Shown piece by piece: positions 38,952-44,503 of a stretch of DNA of 44,503 bases. Made by a program: the position numbers and the translations under genes. This DNA is from Chloroflexota bacterium. GTDB lineage: Bacteria > Chloroflexota > Anaerolineae > Anaerolineales > Villigracilaceae. The stretch is taken from contig JAKAKJ010000034.1 of the NCBI GenBank assembly GCA_021824575.1, positions 1-44,503 of the forward strand, read 5' to 3'. The notes beneath the pieces were generated by a model. It was given only the letters and a program-made list of their open reading frames with translations, ran no database searches and was not told where the DNA came from. Position 1 is the stretch's first letter, and each line of letters begins with the position of its first letter.

Positions 38952-41189
38952 CTACCGCCTGCGGTCGCCGCCTCGACGATCACGATCTCCGCTGCGACTG
39001 CGGTCTCCGCCCCGGCTTCCGCTTCTGCTCCCGCCGCCCGGCCGTGGTCCATTCTTGCGCTGATCCTTCCCGCGGGCTTCTTCGGCAGTCCAGCCTTCCA
39101 GCACAGCCTGCCGCGACAATCGAATCTTTCCCTGTGGATCAATGTCCGTGACCATCACGGTAATCTCATCGCCCATGCTCACAACATCTTCCACTTTATT
39201 GGTGCGTTCGGTATCGAGCTGTGAGATGTGAACCATGCCGTCCACGCCGGGCAGGATTTCGACGAACGCGCCGAAGTCCGCGATGCGCACGACTTTGCCT
39301 GTATAAATATTTCCAACCACTGCGGACTCGCCAAGCGACTCGACCCGCTCCTGCGCTTCCTTTGCGCCGACGCCTTCGGTCGAGGCAATGTAAACTGTGC
39401 CATCTTCCTGCACATCAATTTTGGTGCCGGTCTCCTCCTGCAGTGAACGGATATTCTTTCCGCCGGGACCGATCAACGCGCCGATTTTTTCCACCGGAAT
39501 CTTCACCGTGATGATGCGCGGCGCGTGCGGTTTCAATTCGGGCCGCGATTGCGGCAATACTTCGAGCATCTTTCCCATGATGAACATGCGCGCATCATGC
39601 GCCTGTTCGAGCGCTTCCTTCATCATCTGCGCACTCAAACCAGAAATCTTGATATCCATTTGCAGAGCCGTGATGCCTTGAGCCGTGCCGGCCACCTTGA
39701 AATCCATGTCGCCGAGATGATCTTCCGTGCCCTGGATATCGGTCAGGATTTTGTAACGACCGGTGTCGTCTGTGATCAATCCCATTGCCACACCAGCGAC
39801 CGGAGCTTTGATTGGGACGCCTGCATCCATCAATGCCAGCGTCGAGCCGCAGACTGATCCCATCGAGGTTGAACCATTCGATGATAAAACTTCGGATACA
39901 ACGCGGATGGTGTACGGGAATGTTTCTTCTGCGGGGATGACCGGTTCGAGCGCGCGTTCAGCCAGCGCGCCATGCCCGACCTCGCGGCGGCTCTGGCCTC
40001 GAAGCGGCTTGACTTCGCCCGTGGAAAACGGCGGGAAGTTGTAGTGGTGCATGTAGCGTTTGGTATCGGTGGGTGTCAGCGAATCCAATTCCTGTGCTTC
40101 GCCCAGCGTTCCAAGCGTTGCGAGCGAGAGGACTTGAGTCTCGCCGCGTGTAAACAAGCCTGATCCGTGCGCGCGCGGCGACAAACCGACTTCGCACCAT
40201 ATCGGGCGGATCTCCGTCGGCGTGCGGCCGTCGGGCCGCTTGCCCATACTCAGGATTCGTTCGCGCACGATCTTGTGTTCGGCTTCGCCGAATGCGGAGA
40301 TCACATCTTTTTCAGCGGGCGCGTTTTCGCCGCCGGCCGCGCACATTTCAGCAACAACCGCGGCCTGCAATTCATCCATACCGCCATAAAACTCAACTTT
40401 GCTCAACGGCTTGTCGAGCAATTCGTTCATTGGGGTGTTGACGCGTTCAAAGACTTTCTTTTGCAGCTCCTCGTTGGCAATGGCAATCGTCGGCTCGCGC
40501 TTCGGCTTGCCAATCTCGGCCTGCATCTTGAGTTGGATGTCAATCAGCGGCTGGATGGACTTGTGGCCGAAATCAAGCGCGGCAGCCATCACATCTTCGG
40601 GGATTTCGTTCGCGCCGCATTCGACCATCAGGATCGCGTCTTTGGTCCCGGCAATCCGCAAGTCAAGGTCAGACGCGTCCATCTCTGCGAAGGTTGGGTT
40701 GATGACAAATTCGCCGTTCACGCGCCCCACGCGCACCGCGCCAACGGGTCCGCCCCAGGGAATATCTGAGATCATGATGGCGGCGGATGCGGCGTTGATG
40801 GCAAGAATGTCGAGCGGATTTTCGCTGTCGGCGGAAAGCGAGAACATCATGACTTGCACTTCGTTCCGCATTCCGTGCTGGAATAACGGGCGCAGAGGTC
40901 GGTCGGTGAGGCGCGCGGTGAGAATCGCTTCTGTTGACGGCCGCCCTTCGCGGCGGAAGAACGAGCCGGGAATTTTCCCGCCGGCGTAGAGCCGTTCTTC
41001 GTATTCGACCGAGAGCGGGAAAAAGTCAATGCCTTCGCGCACACCGCCCATTGTGGCGGCCGCGAAGATGATCGCATCGTTGATGCCAACCGTGACTGCA
41101 CCGCCAGCTTGGGCAGCCAGTTTGCCGGTTTCAAAGGTAACGGTGCGCGTCCCAACGGTCGTTGAGTAGCGTTTTGATTCGGGTTTCAT
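38952..41189 (-). CDS. pnp: Polynucleotide phosphorylase
   Basis: A 745-residue 3'-5' phosphorolytic exoribonuclease. Two RNase PH domains fill most of the first 550 residues, with a helical linker between them. A KH domain follows (VEKIGALIGPGGKNIRSLQEE), then an S1 domain (VGNIYTGKVVRIADFGAFVEI). The last 35 residues are a basic, Gly/Arg/Ser-rich tail, GGGSRSGSRGGDRSRSG, which probably binds RNA or protein partners. CAGGAG lies 6 bases before the ATG. rpsO lies directly upstream, the order seen in many bacteria, and the two are likely co-transcribed. Confidence 0.96.
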   Translation of the reverse strand: MKPESKRYSTTVGTRTVTFETGKLAAQAGGAVTVGINDAIIFAAATMGGVREGIDFFPLSVEYEERLYAGGKIPGSFFRREGRPSTEAILTARLTDRPLRPLFQHGMRNEVQVMMFSLSADSENPLDILAINAASAAIMISDIPWGGPVGAVRVGRVNGEFVINPTFAEMDASDLDLRIAGTKDAILMVECGANEIPEDVMAAALDFGHKSIQPLIDIQLKMQAEIGKPKREPTIAIANEELQKKVFERVNTPMNELLDKPLSKVEFYGGMDELQAAVVAEMCAAGGENAPAEKDVISAFGEAEHKIVRERILSMGKRPDGRTPTEIRPIWCEVGLSPRAHGSGLFTRGETQVLSLATLGTLGEAQELDSLTPTDTKRYMHHYNFPPFSTGEVKPLRGQSRREVGHGALAERALEPVIPAEETFPYTIRVVSEVLSSNGSTSMGSVCGSTLALMDAGVPIKAPVAGVAMGLITDDTGRYKILTDIQGTEDHLGDMDFKVAGTAQGITALQMDIKISGLSAQMMKEALEQAHDARMFIMGKMLEVLPQSRPELKPHAPRIITVKIPVEKIGALIGPGGKNIRSLQEETGTKIDVQEDGTVYIASTEGVGAKEAQERVESLGESAVVGNIYTGKVVRIADFGAFVEILPGVDGMVHISQLDTERTNKVEDVVSMGDEITVMVTDIDPQGKIRLSRQAVLEGWTAEEARGKDQRKNGPRPGGGSRSGSRGGDRSRSGDRDRRGGDRRR

Positions 41190-41311
41190 TTGGTCTCCTG
41201 TTGAGGGATGAACTCATCCTCCCTCATGAATTGTCCGCCTGGTCAGGGACTGAAGAGCGGCGACAACGTCTGTTGTCAACACTATTCAATTCCTGACAGC
41301 GGATATACGGT

Positions 41312-41336
41312 AGGGACACAGCGTCGCTGTGTCCCT
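41312..41336. repeat. REP-like palindrome between rpsO and pnp
   Basis: AGGGACACAGCG (41312-41323) pairs perfectly with CGCTGTGTCCCT (41325-41336) over one base. The core is nearly the same as the palindrome at 573-601. It lies 15 bases after the rpsO stop. In E. coli the stretch between these two genes is an RNase III cleavage site, so a stem here may be processed. Confidence 0.75.
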
Positions 41337-41350
41337 GTGGAACGTGCTGT

Positions 41351-41623
41351 TTATTTGTGACGCAAATTCAAACTTTCGGTGATCGCCAGGTAACGCGGGT
41401 AATCTGATTTTCGCAGATAAGCCAGCATCCGGCGGCGCTGACCGACCAGCTTGAGCAGACCACGTCGGCAGGACTCATCGTGTTTGTTGGCCCGCAGATG
41501 CTCTGTCAATTGCTGAATGCGGCCTGTCATAATGGCAACCTGTACTTCAGGCGAGCCGGTGTCTGAATCGTGGCGATGATAGTCTGTGATGAGTTTGGTC
41601 TTTGCTTCCTTTGCAAGTGGCAT
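41351..41623 (-). CDS. rpsO: 30S ribosomal protein S15
   Basis: A 90-residue primary binder of 16S rRNA. The sequence matches S15 throughout, including [22 protein letters not shown] and [21 protein letters not shown] lies before the ATG. An 80-base leader separates it from a -10-like element and has G/C-rich sequence that may fold, as expected for an autoregulated S15 mRNA. pnp follows. Confidence 0.96.
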   Translation of the reverse strand: MPLAKEAKTKLITDYHRHDSDTGSPEVQVAIMTGRIQQLTEHLRANKHDESCRRGLLKLVGQRRRMLAYLRKSDYPRYLAITESLNLRHK

Positions 41624-41703
41624 GACGTATGCTTCCTTTCTTTAGATTTGCAGGTCTCCATGTTCGCAGCCGGGACCGCGGGCAGGACCAGTCACGAGCG
41701 CTG

Positions 41704-41709
41704 ATTATA
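41704..41709 (-). promoter_or_regulatory. Extended -10 of the rpsO-pnp operon
   Basis: On the minus strand TGGTATAAT forms an extended -10 about 80 bases before rpsO. No good -35 is seen. The leader between it and rpsO is G/C-rich in its middle (41660-41690), a possible S15 autoregulatory site. Confidence 0.55.
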
Positions 41710-41826
41710 CCAGAAAAGGTAGTGGAAAAAGTGTAGGGAGTGACTAAAAACGTGGGCTCATTTCCTTTTTCCCCACAGAGTCTCGGAGAATTCAGATATT
41801 TTCTCTGATTGTACGAAGATCAGTTG

Positions 41827-42726
41827 CTATTCCCCGATTGTGACGAGATTTCGACCACCTTGCTTGCTTTTGTACATCAATTTATCTGCGCGTTCGATCA
41901 GGGATTGGAGTGTATCCTCCGGGCGGGCCAGGGTGGCCCCGATGGAAATGGTTACGTTCAAACTGAGCTGATCGTCTTTGACCCGGGTCTGCAATATGGT
42001 GGTCCGAAGTTTCTCTGCCACCGTCCACAGGCCATCCATGTCGAGGCCGAGAACCAGTGCCAGAAATTCCTCGCCGCCCCAGCGTCCGCATGAATCGGTC
42101 ACGCGCAGATTCTGTCGGAGCGTATTTGCCACAATACGCAATATTTTGTCGCCGACCAGATGACCGTGGGCATCGTTGAAGTCTTTGAAATGATCTATAT
42201 CCACGAAAAGAATCCCAAAGCGGATATTTTTTTGGCGGAGGTCGTCAAGCGCGGATCGGATTTTTGTTTCGATATGCGGACGGTTTCCGATGCCCGTCAG
42301 CGGGTCCAGCAGAACCGTTTCATCTGTCCTCCGCGCGGATTGGAATGCAGCGATGGTTGCTTTATTATCATTGAAGATTTGGATCGCGCCCGTGATCCTT
42401 CCGCTTTTCTCCAGAATGGGCAGCGTCCGCGCGACGACCGATACACGGAAGCCGTCGGCGTGTTTCAGATGCAGGAGGACTTCCCGCTGGGTTCCGTCAT
42501 TGAGCGTTTGCAAAATTGGCTTGCACTCATCGGGCAGATGATTTCCGCTTTCGTTGTAATGGACGATCTGTTTTTGGTAGAATTTTCCAATCAACCGACT
42601 GGCTGACAAACCCGTGATCCGTTCTGCCCCATGGTTCCATAAAGTGATTCGGCCCACACTATCAATTTGAACAACGCCATCGAACAGACTGTCCGCCAGT
42701 TGTCTGATTTCTTCGGCTTCTGTCAT
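41827..42726 (-). CDS. PAS-GGDEF diguanylate cyclase
   Basis: A 299-residue c-di-GMP synthase. An N-terminal PAS sensor domain (about 1-120, with VVQIDSVGRITLWNHGAERITG) is followed by a GGDEF domain from about 135. The active site reads RWGGEEFLAL, and the product-inhibition site RVTD stands exactly 5 residues before it, so the enzyme should be active and feedback-controlled. No membrane helix is predicted, so it is cytoplasmic. The PAS ligand is unknown. The start follows TACCAT by 7 bases on the minus strand with no ribosome site. Confidence 0.92.
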   Translation of the reverse strand: MTEAEEIRQLADSLFDGVVQIDSVGRITLWNHGAERITGLSASRLIGKFYQKQIVHYNESGNHLPDECKPILQTLNDGTQREVLLHLKHADGFRVSVVARTLPILEKSGRITGAIQIFNDNKATIAAFQSARRTDETVLLDPLTGIGNRPHIETKIRSALDDLRQKNIRFGILFVDIDHFKDFNDAHGHLVGDKILRIVANTLRQNLRVTDSCGRWGGEEFLALVLGLDMDGLWTVAEKLRTTILQTRVKDDQLSLNVTISIGATLARPEDTLQSLIERADKLMYKSKQGGRNLVTIGE

Positions 42727-42733
42727 ATCGTGA

Positions 42734-42739
42734 ATGGTA
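42734..42739 (-). promoter_or_regulatory. Extended -10 abutting the diguanylate cyclase start
   Basis: TGCTACCAT on the minus strand is an extended -10 ending 7 bases before the ATG at 42726. No Shine-Dalgarno is present, so a leaderless mRNA is predicted. Confidence 0.4.
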
Positions 42740-42843
42740 GCACGTGATTTATTCTGTTGAACTTACAAACCATTTGCACTTGAGCATGAATGCAGAGCTT
42801 GATAATACAATAAAATTCACTTTTGGGCACTGGAGAGGCGATC

Positions 42844-43518
42844 ATGAAAAAAATCTATCTCATCCCCGTTTTCAGCCTTTTGCTTTCGGCATGTTCATAT
42901 ACGATTTTGATTCCAACAACGCCGACTGTATCAGCGCCGGTGATTTTGCCAACCAATACGGGATATGTGACTTCCACGTGGACGCCGTCTGCGACGCCTA
43001 CACAGCCCACGCCGACATTTACCAGCACGCCAACGTTCGTATATTCCGGCCCCACGCCGACTTCAACTGGCACGCCTCAACCCACCGGGACAATTAGCCT
43101 CCTTGTAACCGATCAGGCTACTGCTTCGTTCCTGCTTCAGCCCACATCGGAAAGCCCTGTGTTCGACAACATTTTAATTTCAGGAAACCAACTCATCTGG
43201 GGAGCATCCTGTCAGGCAAATTCCATCAAAATCTCAGCTCACATTGCAGGCGGTTATAGCGTGACACAAGTGACGTTGTTTACGCGTCTTAGGGATCAAG
43301 TCACTGGCGCCACCACAGATTGGAATAACGGCGCGGTCATGGACGCGAATGAAAATGATACTTTTACTTATGAATTATCCGCAGCAGTAATTAAATATTA
43401 CAAGGATTTCAAAACTGCATGGGTTCAGTATCAATTGGTTGCGACAAATGCGCGGCATCAAGTTGTTGGCCGGACGCAGTTGTATTTGAACAACATTGCG
43501 ATTGGACAGTGCCCGTAA
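42844..43518 (+). CDS. Lipoprotein with Thr/Pro linker and beta-rich domain
   Basis: A 224-residue exported protein. The signal peptide MKKIYLIPVFSLLLSAC ends in a lipobox at Cys17. A Thr/Pro/Ser-rich linker (about 20-80) leads to a beta-rich domain with LIWGASCQANSIKI and, later, NIAIGQCP, where two Cys could form a disulfide. This domain resembles the one in the convergent gene downstream, which has IYYGQTCPSISTV. The function is unknown; surface binding is a guess. GGAGAGG lies before the ATG at 42844. Confidence 0.75.
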   Translation: MKKIYLIPVFSLLLSACSYTILIPTTPTVSAPVILPTNTGYVTSTWTPSATPTQPTPTFTSTPTFVYSGPTPTSTGTPQPTGTISLLVTDQATASFLLQPTSESPVFDNILISGNQLIWGASCQANSIKISAHIAGGYSVTQVTLFTRLRDQVTGATTDWNNGAVMDANENDTFTYELSAAVIKYYKDFKTAWVQYQLVATNARHQVVGRTQLYLNNIAIGQCP

Positions 43519-43526
43519 CTTAAAAG

Positions 43527-43559
43527 ATGATGGATCCGATCCAGGATCGGATCCATCAT
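43527..43559. terminator. Perfect 16-bp hairpin between convergent genes
   Basis: ATGATGGATCCGATCC (43527-43542) and its exact complement (43544-43559) surround one base. The two flanking genes end at 43518 (+) and 43576 (-). There is no T-run, so it is a barrier-type hairpin or repeat rather than a classic terminator. Confidence 0.6.
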
Positions 43560-43575
43560 TGATCTCATAATTTGG

Positions 43576-44436
43576 TTATGGATTTACAGCACAGGATGAG
43601 TTCTGTGGATTCCAGGAGCAGCCTCCCAGATTACAGCTGGTCTGGTTTGTATACTGGGCACAACCAGTGACCGTCGTCCCATTTCCATTGTTTGAATTGT
43701 GTGGTGGATTGTGCCCGCTGGCAGGGCAGGGAGCGAGGCTGAGTACCTGATTCGGGCTTGTGTCCAGCAGTGTCTGGGTTTGATAGGATGGATCATGACT
43801 GGAAGCATCCACATACCAGAGGAGTGCGCCCGAATTTCCTCCCAAAGAGGCCGGGTCGAAATGATTGAGAGCGTCGTTATAGGTATGTGTCAGGGCAACT
43901 GTGCCAAGGAACACCTGACCACCGGAGGAAGAATCCCATGTGCCATTGGATTGTAGTGGCACGGTCAGGCTGCCGGAGTTTGTCTCGCTGGGTCCTACGA
44001 TCACCCTGACGTGTGCCTGAGCATCAACTAAGTCGGGAGTAATTCCATTTGGAAGAGTTAGGGCTGCGCGGAACGTAACTGTTGATATGGATGGGCAGGT
44101 CTGGCCGTAATAAATCGGGTTGGGATAGGCTTGTACGGAATCAATGACGGGAATCGGCGTTGGCGTGGAAGTCGGAAATGGTGTGGGAGTACCTGTCATC
44201 ACCACCAGGGGCTGGGCGATGGTGCGCGTGCTGCAGAAATCACTTGGCGCGTTTGGCCCAATATAGAAGCAGACCTCATTTGAATTTATCCAATCACTAT
44301 ATACCTTATGTGGATTGTTTGGCAGATCGGCAAAGTCGGGATCGGGCCGCGCGAGCCTTCCTTGTACCGAAATATAATGTGGCCCCGCGGTGGACGCGCT
44401 AAGGGACTGTGCAAAAATAACATTCGAGTCTTTCAC
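43576..44436 (-). CDS. Secreted-type beta-domain protein with a Cys-rich tail, 5' end uncertain
   Basis: A 286-residue frame with a GTG start at 44436 but no signal peptide. A beta-rich piece (YISVQGRLARP, NSNEVCFYIGP) comes first, then a TPTPFPTSTPTP linker near residue 85, then a second beta-rich domain starting IYYGQTCPSISTV. The C-terminus has a Cys-rich motif, GCAQYTNQTSCNLGGCSW. The layout indicates an exported protein, so the missing signal suggests the true start is further upstream. An in-frame TAA at 44443-44445 blocks this, while another frame reads MAEVNLQEH then PQWNYTIKP up to that point. A frameshift is likely. Confidence 0.6.
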   Translation of the reverse strand: MKDSNVIFAQSLSASTAGPHYISVQGRLARPDPDFADLPNNPHKVYSDWINSNEVCFYIGPNAPSDFCSTRTIAQPLVVMTGTPTPFPTSTPTPIPVIDSVQAYPNPIYYGQTCPSISTVTFRAALTLPNGITPDLVDAQAHVRVIVGPSETNSGSLTVPLQSNGTWDSSSGGQVFLGTVALTHTYNDALNHFDPASLGGNSGALLWYVDASSHDPSYQTQTLLDTSPNQVLSLAPCPASGHNPPHNSNNGNGTTVTGCAQYTNQTSCNLGGCSWNPQNSSCAVNP

Positions 44437-44503
44437 GAAGGTTTAATGGTGTAATTCCATTGGGGCAGGACGGCATGTTCTTGGAGATTGACTTCCGCCA
44501 TTT

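Noticed and set aside
38136-39224. 362-codon plus-strand frame over the MFS gene and the pnp end
   Set aside because: It crosses two real genes and the pnp terminator on the opposite strand, and its product is low-complexity.
1-44503. CRISPR arrays, tRNA and rRNA genes
   Set aside because: No regularly spaced repeats and no tRNA T-arm/CCA pattern in a cloverleaf context were seen by reading; the GTTCGA matches noticed fall inside coding genes.

Overview
The window reads like a chromosomal segment of an Anaerolineae-type member of the Chloroflexota. This assignment is inferred, with no marker-gene search behind it. The reasons are a separately encoded complex I membrane arm with two NuoM-like genes, an F0 operon with a b/delta fusion gene, lipoproteins with Thr/Pro-rich linkers, and many palindromic intergenic repeats. 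The cell appears to respire, to use fatty acids by beta-oxidation and to make peptidoglycan precursors (MurE).

Layout. 1-4.7 kb (+): a beta-oxidation operon (acyl-CoA dehydrogenase end, FadB-type fusion, thiolase, SCP2 protein). 4.8-6.5 kb (-): an SDR oxidoreductase and a D-2-hydroxyacid dehydrogenase. 6.5-7.4 kb (+): two small paralogous four-helix membrane proteins resembling heme-copper oxidase fragments. 7.4-11.7 kb (-): tryptophanase, a PAP2 phosphatase, and a DUF47/PiT phosphate transport pair. 11.8-16.1 kb (+): a small membrane peptide and a complete binding-protein-dependent ABC importer. 16.2-17.0 kb (+): an unassigned lipoprotein.

17.1-26.4 kb (+): nuoA-H-J-K-L-M-M2-N, the membrane arm only, with no B-G or I. 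26.4-28.8 kb (+): an AtpZ/I-like gene, atpB, atpE and a b/delta fusion, the F0 sector only, with no F1 genes. 28.9-31.2 kb (+): murE and a GNAT acetyltransferase. 31.3-36.6 kb: an island-like stretch with a P3A-type H+-ATPase, a broken IS110 element with a possible bridge-RNA region, and a small membrane protein. 36.6-42.7 kb (-): DegV, an MFS transporter, the classic rpsO-pnp pair and a PAS-GGDEF diguanylate cyclase. 42.8-44.5 kb: two convergent genes for exported proteins with related beta-rich domains.

The strongest leads are these. (1) The complex I arm has a fourth antiporter-like subunit and a lengthened NuoL lateral helix, but the extra NuoM has lost the conserved TM7 lysine. (2) Six genes start 6-8 bases after a -10-like hexamer without a Shine-Dalgarno, a signature of leaderless transcripts. 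(3) A palindromic repeat seems to have inserted in frame into murE. (4) The b/delta fusion lacks the delta N-terminal domain. (5) The IS110 transposase is frameshifted and has a structured 5' region. I found no tRNA, rRNA or CRISPR array by reading.
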